Below, in pieces: positions 33,926-44,579 of a DNA stretch of 64,000 nucleotides. The stretch spans positions 682,001 to 746,000 of the forward strand of contig CP111164.1 in NCBI GenBank assembly GCA_026367775.1, written 5' to 3'. Every line of letters starts with the position of its first letter. The first letter of the stretch is position 1. The translations under genes were made by a program, and so were the position numbers. This DNA comes from Exserohilum rostratum. Its lineage: Eukaryota > Ascomycota > Dothideomycetes > Pleosporales > Pleosporaceae. Under the pieces are notes generated by a model. That model ran no database searches. It was not told the origin of the DNA and worked only from the letters and a program-made list of their open reading frames with translations.

Positions 33926-35198
33926 GTTTCCCCCGCCCAAGGGCGCGTAACCGTCATTAGTGCAATAATGTTTCACCTATGAGGTTGTTGTTTTCCTCTT
34001 ATCTGTCTTTACATGGGCAAGTTATTAAAAGGCAGAGGAGCCCAAGCGGTGTCTGTGCGGAGTGGTCTAAGAGGACTTGGTGAAAATAAAATTGCCATCA
34101 TGAATTATCCATCGTCTCACCTGCCATACGATTGCCGGTGGTGTGCAAAAAAATAATAAATTGCTTACAAGTCGATGTTCTGGGCACCCGGGCCATACGG
34201 CAGTGATCGTCACAACAAAGTTTATAAGGCTGAAACTCCACCCGAAGGAGAGTCCCGTCTTGGCCACCGACGCTCCGACACACCCTTGCATGCTCGACTT
34301 TCGGAAATTCCGGTTCCAAGTGATGGGCGGAACGAGTGCTTAGGAAACAGGAGACTATACATAGCGCCTAAATATTACGGGAAACAAGCAGTTGTGCACT
34401 AGAGGCTGTAATTTGCTTATGGTGCGTGTGGGGAAGGCTTGGGCTAATTCTACTACTGAAGCTTGGACCGAGGCGGAGTTCGCTCCTGAGTAATCGCGGT
34501 GTCGCTGTTAAGATTCGTCCGATCACTGCCAAACCGTCGGCAAGGGTCCTCAAGGTCCAGCCTTACCAGTATGCCTAAGCCCGGCTTCAAAGCCTCACCG
34601 TCAGCAACGTCTACGCGTACCTTGACTGTACCGCCTTCCTAGCCAGAAGAAGGAACGTGGTGGCTCAACCGTCCTAGCGAATAACCCCACCTCTCGTGTA
34701 TGCAATCGGCGTCTGCATCTGGAATCCTTCAGCACCCAGCCCTAGCTTGGTAAGCGCGCGCAGAGTGCACCGCACGAGGGCAGTTGTGGCAGCAAACCCT
34801 TGATCGATATCGAACCCTAACTGCTCAGCCGGCGGCATTCGGTGCGCCCTTTGCTTTTCAAGCTGGCTGGTGGGCTTGCGTCACGCATGAACCCTGAGGG
34901 GGCGCAAAGCAGTCTGACAGGCGGTTATTTACTTATCTACCACATTCGTCTCCTGTTGTTGCACCATCCACACGTCCTCAATCCACGATTACTTTACCCC
35001 AGTTTTTCCCTGCGCTCAGGAGGTGATTGTTGCTTGTTGCGTGGCCGACTCGGGCCTTGATCACTATTCAATATCAACCGGATCCGCTTCCTCGTCAATT
35101 TCCCGCCTCTCGATTGGCCAAAGCGGCCCCATCGTGGACGCCCTTTCGGAACTCCGTTTCTTTCTGCTGTTTCAGGACGAAAAGAGGGGGAATTCATA
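33926..35198. other. Intergenic, with a decayed tract
   Basis: No intact gene. The minus strand at about 34.4-34.9 kb has protein-like segments in different frames broken by stops, listed separately. The promoter and leader of the bZIP gene occupy the right end. Confidence 0.5.
34430..34880 (-). pseudogene. Possible decayed coding tract
   Basis: Minus-strand segments such as VKVRVDVADGEALKPGLGIL and GFAATTALVRCTLRAL look like protein but lie in different frames with stops and frameshifts between. No parent family could be named with confidence. Confidence 0.2.
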
Positions 35199-37652
35199 AT
35201 GGACTTTGAGTCGGATGAGCACGCGCAGCAGCCGCAGAAACGGTCGCGCAAAAGCAATAGCGGTGAAGATGCCGCTGGGGGGAAGAAGGCAAGGGGCCGC
35301 CCAAGGGTGGATACCCATGATGCTACAGCGGCAGACGTGAGTGGACACTTTTTCCTTGCTTTGACCCGGACCGACATGAAGTTTGTGGCATGACGGCTGG
35401 TTTAAGGGGTGCGTTGGTGGTCAGAGCTGAAAGCCTTGAGCTGCTGGTCCGGTGTCATGGACTTGGATCTTACAAGTTCAAGCGCCAGTCGGACAACTGC
35501 AGTCCGACCAAGACACCGACGGTTTTTGTCCCGATGCCACGCCTGTGGAAGCAATTGGCTAAACTCGATTTGCACGTCAATTTGTACTGACATGATGCTA
35601 GCGGCGAAGAACACAGATTCGACTCGCCCAGCGTGCGTACCGCCAGCGCAAGGAGACGACCATTGTGTCCTTGAAACAACAAAGCGCACAGCTTCATTCA
35701 ATCATTGAGCAGATGAACAAGAATTTCAATCACTTGGCTGAATCGACACTGAAATCAGGTTTGTTGCAGCTGAATTCTGGTCTAGCTCAAGAGTTCAAAA
35801 CAGTTAAGGAGACATTTTCGAGTCTTGCCAAGACGGCTAGTGAGGCGCAGTATGAGCTAGACGAGGACGGTGAACACGGGGTTGAAAGAACAGAGCGCGA
35901 GAAACCCTGTGAACCTGAACCAGAGCCCGATCACATTGGGTGGGGATACAGTACTGTCCCACAAGTGCCAAGCAAGGTACGTAGGCCTCGCAATAGAGAA
36001 TTCTAGATCTGCATTGATCATATGATTCAACCCCATCATTTGTGACCCGGCTCATCGTGTTGTTTAGAATCCATCACAGCAGAATCTTGCAGTGCCAAAT
36101 ACCCACTTTTCCCATGCCAGTTCCACTGGCGGTCCACCAGCTCCCAACACTCCCATCGGTATTCTCAGTAATCAGCAGTTTACATTTGGAGAGATATCAG
36201 GTCACAATCAACATTTCTCAGAACCTCTGTCCAATGCATCATCATCACAACAAACATTGCCGTTCGGCCTGGTTCCTCTTCCTAGCCAAGGGCAGTCATC
36301 ATGTACACCAAACACACATGTTTACACCGTCCGCGTACCAACACCTGGCGCATATTCACTGACAAACGGGTCGTCGAATGCGTCTTTTCCGATCCCAAGT
36401 CTATCGACTATGACCCTTAGCCCCATAGCGACATATAGTTACGAAGAGACGAGCTTCGCCAGGAGGCTAGCAAGAAAAACAGCTGAGGCTGCACTGCAGA
36501 TACTTACAAATTTCCACTTATCACCTGCGGTATGTATTCAGGCCATGTTCCTCTCAAGGCAAACCTTGTCTACTCATACTTTAGTATCTTGTTCTTCTCG
36601 CTGGACTGACCACCAGACCTTAGATTGTCAATTTTATATTTAGGCTTGCCCTTCCGTACTACACTATCGAGCAACTGCAAAAGCGGTTTCAGAACATACT
36701 AGCAAGGGGCACAGATGAGGACCTGTACTGGTGGGACTCGCCTTTCCTCCACGTGGGCGGTGCTGGGACCCACTACCCACGAAGAGATGCGGCCGGCAAC
36801 GTCATACCAATGAAGGATGGATGGACCATAGATAAGGCTGGACCAATACAAAAGAAACTGAATAGGGTAAAAGATGAGGTAGACATAAGGGAGCACTTGA
36901 GACAAATGGACTTGGAAATGGAGGGTTTCGAGGGCGAGTGGTTCGACTGTGAAGACGTACAGGGCTATCTGGAGGATCGGTATGCGTGCAAGATCGACCA
37001 TAGGAGCTCATTTGCAGAATGCTTGGTTGATATCGAAGACTATGAGCGCGCAAACCCACATACCAGCACATCACGACAGCCACCAGAAAGCGACACGACG
37101 GACTCGGGTACTAGCCATGGTTTTACACATCCTTCAGCAAGCTGCACTTCTGCTGCGGCACATGCATCTGAAACCCCTTACAACACGGATGCAAACCATA
37201 CGTTCGGTCTAGATATGCCAATTGGTCATACGCCAGAGCCCGAGTTTCACGGCGACTTTCCCAAGCTTGTCGACCACGACATCTCGTTTGACCAAACATT
37301 GGGATTGGATCTTGCACCCAGTTTCGACTATGGACTCGCAAGCAACAACGGGTTCAGCACAGACGCAGGACTGAGAATGATGGGTGAAAACTGGGAGGAC
37401 CTACATGTGGTACGACAGTCGAGAAAGAGAAGGGCGTGGCTAGATGTCACGAAGCTCATTGATGGTGAGTGCATGACATTCCTCTCGACAGTCCACGACG
37501 TGACTCGAAGCAACAACAACAACAACAAAGGGCTTTGTCTGACGAAAGCAACAGAACTCATCAAAAGCGCAGTTTGCCTTGGGCGCACGCCGGGATTCAA
37601 GCCCAAGGACATTGATAGTGCGGTAAAGGCAGCCTTGATCAGGGAGTATTGA
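35199..37652 (+). CDS. Fungal bZIP transcription factor
   Basis: Five exons (35199-35336, 35602-35976, 36068-36529, 36624-37464, 37531-37652) give 645 residues. A basic region RRRTQIRLAQRAYRQRKE (47-64) and a heptad segment to about residue 90 form the bZIP. The family-specific C-terminal block is present: TSFARRLARKTAEAAL, then after the third intron IVNFIFRLALPYYTIEQL, LARGTDEDL, GGAGTHYPRRD and a closing VCLGRTPGFKPKDID. This architecture is that of a conserved but little-studied Pezizomycotina bZIP group. The GTATGT-to-CTTAG intron at 36530-36623 is supported by the family pattern. The last intron (66 bases, GTGAGT donor) is in frame and would encode poly-Asn if retained. It is nuclear by type; its targets are unknown. 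Confidence 0.88.
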
Positions 37653-38273
37653 TGATCAGTACCGCTACAGGACAGGGGCAGCCACACGAAACAAGGGCGC
37701 CTGCACTTGCTTCTTGGGCGCGCTCGCCATTTGCAAGCGTGCGCGGAAGCATGGGTGGCTTGAGGGGATTTGTAGTAGTAGAATTGATAGGATGCTTGTG
37801 TGAATGGATGCAGCAACATCAATGTCAATTTTATTGAAACGCGAAGCCCAAGTTGCGTGGCGGTGCGGGTCGCGGCAACGAGATAGGAGCTGAATGCTGG
37901 GAGGCCAAGGTCACGTGCGACGCTAGAATAGCTTGGAGCGCTAAGGAATCGCGCCCTCAGCGATTGCCGGGGCGCCGCTCACTATCACTCATACACCCCA
38001 CGACCACGAAAGCTGAAGGCCCCCGATCACGTCGTACAAAGCCTTCCGTCTGGGCGAGCGACATCCCGTAGATCTTCCTTGACAGCGCAGAAGCTTCCTC
38101 GAGCGTGCGCACCCATCTGCAGCCTCAAGCGCTGACGTCGCCTGCCTGGCTTGCCTGCCTTGTTCCTCAAATCAAGCCCTTGCACGCGAGCAACCATCGC
38201 GAGCTCTTGTCCCGTCTCCGCAGAGCCCAAGGCGCAATCTAGATAGCTGAGACCATATCAAGCAGTCGCCACC
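37653..38273. other. Intergenic, bZIP 3' flank and TFIIA promoter
   Basis: About 620 bases between tandem genes. The TFIIA leader is GC-rich with CT-rich patches. No gene was seen. Confidence 0.6.
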
Positions 38274-40012
38274 ATGTCGAACTCGGTCGTGGTTAGTATT
38301 CCCTGGGGCGCGCACGCGTGCGCGCGAGCCGGCGATGGAAGCGTAGAGGCAGGCTTGCTAACAGCGACCACCAGGGCGGCGTGTACCAGCAGATCATGGA
38401 GAAGGTGATCCAGGCGTCGCAGAACGACTTTGAGGAGTCGGGCGTCGACCAGAGCACTCTGGAGGAGATGAAGCAGGTGAGTTACGCTGCAACCTGGCCA
38501 CTGTCCCGGCCGTCGCGCCTTTCCTTCCGTCACGTCGCAGCTCGACGCACTTGCCCCAGCGGCATAGCGGCGGCGGTCCTGTCCCCCCGATTTTTTTGCT
38601 GGCTCGAATCCTCTATCGCATCGTTTGCGCTCGCTGCGACGACCGTGCGATGGCCGCCTGGCTTTGGGGGTGATGGGGCGGCTGAAAGCGGGGCTGGGTG
38701 CCGGGTCGGTCTTGCAGCTTTCGGGGGCGCCTCAGTATTTGGGTCGCCTTCTTATAGCCCCTGCACAGCTCCCCCACCCGCCAAGCCCCGTGCATCCTTG
38801 CCCATCCCGGCATAGCGCGTCATGTGACGGCCTCGTCGTCGTCGTCCGCACAATCATGCATTCACCAGAACTCGACAGCAGCGGCTAACCATGGATAGGG
38901 CTGGCAAGAGAGGCTATCGGCCCTCAAGATCGCTCATCTGCCATGGGACCCTGCCCCGGAGCCCGTCCGCCAGCCGCCCACGGTGCCCTCCAATGTCAAG
39001 GCCGACAACGACATGGCACCAGCCGCCGGCGCTCCAGAGGGCATGAACTATCCCAACGTCCCCGTCAAGACAGAGGGAGGAGGCTACCAGCAGCAGCCTA
39101 TTGCTAATTACCCCCAAGCTCAGACTGCCACCAACGGCTACAGCGGGGGCTACGACCAGAACTCGCAACTGGCGCAGCAACGCGCAGCAGCCCTGATCCA
39201 GCAACGTGTGCAGCAGCAGGGCAATGTACATCAACAAAACTTTCCCAATCTTGCTCAACAAGGCCATCTGCCTCAAATGCCGATGCAAGGGCAACAGCAG
39301 CAGCGTATGATGCCTCCGCAGCAACAGCAGCAGCAGCAACAGCAGCAACATCAACGCCCACCCCAGCAACAACAGCAGATGCCACAACAGCAGCAAATGC
39401 CACAGCAGCAAATGCAGCAACAACGCCCTCCTCATCAGAACCAGATGTACACCTCACAGACGGATGGTCCGGATGACGCCTTGGCGGACTGGGAGGCGTT
39501 CAAGGCTGCACGTGCTGCCACGGCTGTGGAACGCATGGCAGCTGATGACTTTATGCGTGCTCGCGTGGATGCCATGGCCATGCGTCAGGACAGCGGACTC
39601 ATGGTGCCTCTCGACTCGATGCCCAAGGGCAAGAAGAGAAAGGCTGCTGTTCGTGTTCTCCAAGCGGAAGATGCTGCAGCTTCAACCAGCATCCCAGCAC
39701 CCGCTCGCTTTGATGGCGATGACGATGCCAAGCCAGAAGAGGACCCAGATGATGCCATCAACTCGGATCTTGATGACTCAGAGGATGAGCTAAACGATGG
39801 CGACAACAGCGACGACGACATGGTCGACTACATGCTGTGTACCTATGACAAGGTCCAGCGTGTCAAGAACAAGTGGAAGTGCACACTCAAGGACGGCATC
39901 CTGACGACGAACAAGAAGGAGTAAGTCTAGCATTGTATCGCAACTGGCTGTTCACATGCTCACAATATCCAGGTATCTCTTTCACAAGGCAAATGGTGAA
40001 TTCGAATGGTAG
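38274..40012 (+). CDS. TOA1: Transcription factor TFIIA large (alpha/beta) subunit
   Basis: Four exons (38274-38291, 38375-38476, 38899-39920, 39973-40012) give 393 residues. The N-terminal helical part reads VYQQIMEKVIQASQNDFEESG and ends GWQERL; the C-terminal beta-barrel part is YMLCTYDKVQRVKNKWKC with KDGILTTNKKEYLFHKANGEFEW at the very end. These two ends pair with the small subunit and bind TBP-DNA in the preinitiation complex. Between them lies a Gln-rich linker with long CAG/CAA runs and then an acidic Asp-rich stretch. Exon 1 codes for only six residues (MSNSVV), a pattern common in this gene; intron 2 is long (422 bases). All junctions restore conserved sequence. Confidence 0.95.
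39290..39430 (+). repeat. CAG/CAA repeat encoding polyglutamine
   Basis: An imperfect CAG/CAA run inside the TFIIA large subunit gene that encodes Gln tracts broken by Met, Pro and His. It is likely to vary in length between strains. Confidence 0.85.
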
Positions 40013-40999
40013 ATCATTCGGCAAACCATACTAATGCCCTTGGTAGCTGAACTCGAGTTCTAAGTCGTTCCCGTCCAGCGCACAAAACGACACACAGATA
40101 CACAGATACAAGACGATCGAAGACGCGAGCCTAGCTTTCACTCACTCGCACACCCACACACAATATACAAATACGACTGTACACTAACAAAGATATGCAT
40201 CTCATAAATCTTCCTACTACCTTCCTTTTGAAATCATCACTGCGTCTTTGATAGGGAATCATCGATAGTCAAAGGCAAGAAAAATCAGATTGGATACCAC
40301 TACCATCGCCTAGCGGCTTACTTAACACCTACAAATAAATCCTCCGAAAGAAATTCCACGAGAAAGAGAGAATCTAATCGAACCAAACCATCCCAAACCA
40401 TTCCAAACCAGACCATGTCCAACGTATGCCTCGTACCGAACAAGGAAGAAAAGCCTAGGCTACCAGCAAGCCTCTCTGGCTTGGTTTGCCGGAACAAGAA
40501 CCCCAAATTGACATTTTCGGATGCAAAAAGCCGTAACGAGTAACAGCATGGGTCAACTGGTGTACCTTTTCATAACACCGGCGTCATTGGCTTTGTCTTC
40601 ATTTCGGTCAAGATATCTCTCCTACCGATGAATGTTCATGAGCACGGAGGATTTCCCGCTCAATAATTTTTTTTCTCAAATGGAAAGGCAACAGGCGTCT
40701 CAAGGGAGGAAGGATTATTACGTCGAGATAAACCCCTCTCTCTATCAAATCAAGTTAATGTAAGGGCTGCTTTGACATGGCTTTTTTTTTGCGGTATGAA
40801 TAGAAAGTGTCGGGTATTATGGTCTCTTTTTTCTTTTCCTATCTCTCTTATTGTCTTCAGTCTAGTCGCTACCGTCACGACATGGATCTCTTTGGTCGAA
40901 ACAAAAAGCTAGTAAATACAGAAGTGTTGAAGATGTATCAAGGAACAGAAAAGCCTTGTGAGATGTGATTATTTCGTGATGTGATATTTGCTCAATCTA
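40013..40999. other. Convergent 3' flanks of TFIIA and Rad1 genes
   Basis: About 1 kb with T-rich and CA-rich patches. No coding evidence was seen. Confidence 0.6.
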
Positions 41000-42212
41000 T
41001 TACAGTGTGTCGTCGTCTCCGCTACCATCATCACTCGCAGCAGCATTGTGCATAATTGTCTCATCGGCATTTCCAGCCTCAACGTCATCGTCATCTTCCT
41101 CAACCAGCGGCACAAATCTGAAATCCACAAAACTGACTTTGCCACCTCCGGGTACGCCAGCCGCACCAGCCTCAACCTCAATCATGAATTGCAGACTTAG
41201 CACACCTTGCGTATCTGCTCGTACGCTGACCTTGGTGGCCACGCTCATGGCACGTGCAGCCTTTTGAATTAAGCTGAACTTGTAGCTTGAGCGGAAAACG
41301 GTATCTGGATCGCTGAGCTGAAACGTCTCCAGGACATTTGTGGGAGACTGGTCTGCCGCGTCTGGATTTGCGTTCGCATTTGTGGATGCTGGGGTGCGGT
41401 ATGCAGAGGGTTGAGGCCGGTTGTTGAATTCGACGCGCGCGGAGCCAAGAGTGCCTGATGACGACAGCGCGAAAAAGGGCTTTCCACGCACGGTTTTGGC
41501 GTACATGGTGAGTTTTTCCGGGGTCGTGGATGACAGCTCCTGGACTGCGTCGTAGAGCCAACTGCCCCGCATAATAACTTTGAGGGCAAGGGCCTGGCGA
41601 TCAAAGGGAATTTCTTCGGCGTACTCGGGCTCGTAGGTGGTCAGGTCACATTGAGTGCGTATGCTCATTTCTGTCAATGTGACTGCCAATGGAGAACCTG
41701 GGCCATGGTAGCTGATCCTGCATAGATTGTTCATACCACCCATTATGTTGTTGCCTGTGAAGGCGGTGCTGGTGGGGTAGGGCGTGTCGCGGGCCCATGG
41801 TGGTTTGGAGGTGGTGGGGTCGGTAAGGCCAAATATCTGGAGGGTCTCGAGAAGAGCAGGCAAGGAGATTTGAAAGGCGGGGGTATTTGTGGATACGGCG
41901 TCGGATTCGTCATCGCTGTCAGAGTGCTGCGAGTTTGGGGGTGGATCGGGAGCGTTGAAGGTGTAGGTTGTAAAGAGAGACTTGTCGAGGAAGGCAGAGG
42001 CTGCGATTCGATTAGCCTGGACCTGGCGCAAACGGTTGAGCGCAAATATATGTACCCTCCATAACACTGGCTTCGTCAACTGCGAGCTTGAGCCCTATGT
42101 CGCTAATCTGGACGTGGGCTTTGTTGGAGAAGGCAATGCAGCGCAGGAGGTGATACAGCTGGCGCGCTGAACTCGACACAGCCGTGAGAACAGGAGGCTC
42201 TTGATCGTCCAT
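41000..42212 (-). CDS. rad1: Rad1, subunit of the 9-1-1 DNA damage checkpoint clamp
   Basis: Two exons (42212-42056, 42000-41000) give 385 residues. The N-terminus (VSSSARQLYHLLRCIAFSNKAHVQ, then ISDIGLKLAVDE) is the first beta-alpha-beta unit of a PCNA-like domain; after the intron the chain resumes ASAFLDKSLFTTY, the Rad1 signature. The second half shows GTLGSARVEF and VSVRADTQGVLSLQFM, the matching second PCNA-like domain, and it ends with an acidic tail. Rad1 joins Rad9 and Hus1 to form the clamp loaded at damaged DNA that activates the ATR pathway. Insertions with Asp/Ser and with Asn/Ala/Pro (about 205-225) are longer than in yeast. The start lies 175 bases from the Ost5 stop codon, so this is a tandem pair. 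Confidence 0.9.
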
Positions 42213-42387
42213 GGTGCTGTATTGTGAGTGTCTGTGCGGGTTGGGGTTACGTGACGGTAAGATGTGATGGTTCGGATGGGAGAGTATGGCGCAGGCAGAT
42301 TCGAGCGTCTTGAACTTTGTATTGGTATTCCATAAATTGTACACACAAGATTCCCCTCCCTAACGCCGGATGGATGAAGCAAGGAAA

Positions 42388-42792
42388 CTAGACGTAGACG
42401 CCAACTGCGCAAATCATGTAGACTGCGCCGAAGCTGTTCGCGGTCAGTATGGATGGCGCGCGTCCATGGTGGAGGCCACGTACCCGAATGCTAGTGAAGC
42501 GGGAACACCGAGGAGCGGCAGGTTGATGATGGAGCGGTCTGTCGTGGGCAGGTAAGTGAAGGCTCGTGCAGTGGGAGTTGATGGGCCGCGCATACTCAGA
42601 CCAAAGATGGTGGTTAAAACAAGGGCTGCGCATCATTAGCATAGCTCCTCCGCAAGCAACCAAAAGCTCCCGAGCGGACGTACAGATGGCCAGTAGTACG
42701 AAGCCAACGGTGAACTGCGTGTCCTTTCCAATGGTGGGGTGGAAGGGCTGGGCAGCAGCAGCCTCCCAGACGTCTAGAAGTGGGCTCGACAT
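42388..42792 (-). CDS. OST5: Oligosaccharyltransferase subunit Ost5 (TMEM258 family)
   Basis: Three exons (42792-42684, 42625-42484, 42433-42388) give 98 residues. The N-terminal segment (PFHPTIGKDTQFTVGFVLLA) leads into a first membrane helix, a polar loop, and a second helix ending FGFGAVYMICAVGVYV, the C-terminal G-x-Y-V signature of Ost5/TMEM258. This small ER protein belongs to the complex that transfers N-glycans to nascent proteins. The coding frame is complete only after splicing; both introns have GTACGT donors and CAG acceptors, and unspliced reading gives an unrelated C-terminus. The gene is divergent from Gcn5, with 322 bases between the start codons. Confidence 0.85.
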   Translation of the reverse strand: MSSPLLDVWEAAAAQPFHPTIGKDTQFTVGFVLLAICTSARELLVACGGAMLMMRSPCFNHHLWSEYARPINSHCTSLHLPAHDRPLHHQPAAPRCSRFTSIRVRGLHHGRAPSILTANSFGAVYMICAVGVYV

Positions 42793-43114
42793 TTGTGCAG
42801 AGGTTCAATTGGAGGCTGATTGTGAAGATATCTCGTGAAGCTGCTGCGGTGGCCTCTGGATGGTCGTGTCCGTGGCCGTGACGGGCCGCCATTGGCTGTC
42901 GGGCCGTCGGTCAGTGCGGGAGGCGCGACTTCCCCGAGACTCGCAGTCAACCACCAGCCAGCAGCGGCCGAGTGAAGGCGCGACAAGACACGAGAAAGGC
43001 GCCCACGACTGCGCATCATGGCCGGCGCAACAGAGGACAGTAAGTGCGCGACCTCTCCTACACCCCGTTCTCTACTCCAACCACCCTGCACTGCTGCTGC
43101 ATCGCGCCCATGGC
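42793..43114. promoter_or_regulatory. Shared divergent promoter, Ost5 and Gcn5
   Basis: Only 322 bases separate the two start codons, which point away from each other, so both promoters must lie in this interval. It is GC-rich and has no obvious TATA box on either strand. Confidence 0.6.
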
Positions 43115-44579
43115 ATGGCCGCTCCCCGCAACAACATCCCGCATCTGCGCGACGTGCTGGGCTATGCCACCTCTCCCCCAACGTCACCGCACCCCGTCCC
43201 TGCCCCAGACACACGTGACTCGTCCCCAGACGTACCCTTAAGCCGACGTAGAGCTGACCCTTTGGCCGCTGAAGCCAAGCGCAAGGCTACCACTGACCCT
43301 CCCAACGGCTCCCCGAAGCGCATCAAGCACAGCCCGCCCACTTCTGACCAGGCCGACGACGCACCCGCGCCCCCGGTCAAGCGCATAGTGCCCTTCCCCG
43401 AGAAGCCTGCTGTTATCGAGGAGCGCAATGGAGAAATCGAATTCCGCGTCGTCAACAACGATGGGAGGAGGGAGAGCACCATCATCTTGACGGGCCTGAA
43501 GTGCATCTTTCAGAAGCAGCTGCCTAAGATGCCCAAGGACTACATTGCTCGTCTGGTCTACGACCGAACACATTTGAGCATAGCCATTGTGAAGCACCCG
43601 CTCGAAGTTGTGGGGTATGCGGCGGCCTCTTCCCCCAAATGTAAACTGAACTGCTAACACGAATAACTACAGAGGTATAACTTACCGCCCCTTTGACAAG
43701 GGCGAGTTCGCCGAAATCGTCTTTTGCGCCATCTCGTCAGACCAGCAAGTCAAGGGCTACGGCGCCCATCTCATGTCGCATCTGAAGGATTACGTCAAGG
43801 CGACATCGCGAGTCATGCACTTCCTCACCTACGCCGACAACTACGCCATCGGCTACTTCAAGAAACAAGGCTTCACCAAGGAGATTACACTGGAAAAGTC
43901 GCGGTGGATGGGTTATATCAAGGATTACGAAGGCGGTACCATTATGCAGTGTAGCATGGTCCCCAAGATACGTTACCTCGAGTCGGGCAGGATGCTGCTG
44001 AAGCAAAAGGAGTGCGCCAATGCAAAGATTATGGCTGTCAGCAAGAGCTACGAGGTGCACTCGCCGCCAGCTCAATGGGCCAAGGGCGAGCTGAAACCCA
44101 TTGACCCCCTTACCATTCCCGCCATCAAGGACTCTGGCTGGTCGCCTGTCATGGACGAACTGGCCCGCGCACCCCGTCACGGACCCAACTACAACGCCCT
44201 TCTCCACCTCCTCAACGACATGCAAAACAACAGCAACGCCTGGCCCTTCCAACAGCCCGTCAACAAGGACGAAGTTTTGGACTACTACGACGTCATCAAG
44301 GAGCCCATGGACCTGGCTACCATGGAGGAGAAGCACGAAAAGGACCTGTATCCCAACCCCGAGGATTTCATCCGAGACGCCAAACTCATCTTTGACAATT
44401 GCCGCAAGTACAACAACGAGAGCACGCCATATGCCAAGGCGGCGAATCGTCTGGAGAGGTACATGTGGCAGCGGATACGCGAAATCCCTGAGTGGTCGGT
44501 AAGTTGATTGAAGGTCCTGAATCATCGGATATTGCTAACACATCACCAGCATCTGGAAGGCGAAATGGCAGGCAAATAA
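43115..44579 (+). CDS. GCN5: Histone acetyltransferase Gcn5
   Basis: Three exons (43115-43614, 43673-44498, 44550-44579) give 451 residues. After a disordered Pro-rich N-terminus, the GNAT fold runs from about residue 105 to 270: EFRVVNNDG, LPKMPKDYIARLVYDRTH, the catalytic Glu181 in GEFAEIVFCAIS, the acetyl-CoA loop QVKGYGAHLM, and FKKQGF. A bromodomain spans about 336-435 (WPFQQPVNKDEVLDYYDVIK, then MDLATMEEK and NCRKYNNESTPY), which binds acetyl-lysine. Gcn5 is the catalytic subunit of SAGA and related complexes and acetylates histone H3. The start is the ATG of MAAPRNN; an earlier ATG at 43018 is followed by a donor but no usable acceptor. Exon 3 holds only nine codons plus the stop. Confidence 0.95.

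Noticed and set aside
36559..36643. A GC-AG intron in the bZIP gene (donor AG|GCAAAC)
   Set aside because: A normal GTATGT donor at 36530 with a CTTAG acceptor at 36623 keeps the frame and gives IVNFIFRLALPYYT, which fits the family better.
43018..43114. An upstream first exon for Gcn5 starting at the ATG at 43018
   Set aside because: It is followed by GTAAGT, but there is no AG acceptor before the conserved reading frame, so the ATG at 43115 is preferred.
43737..44525. 262-codon minus-strand frame opposite Gcn5
   Set aside because: Antisense shadow of the conserved GNAT and bromodomain coding sequence.
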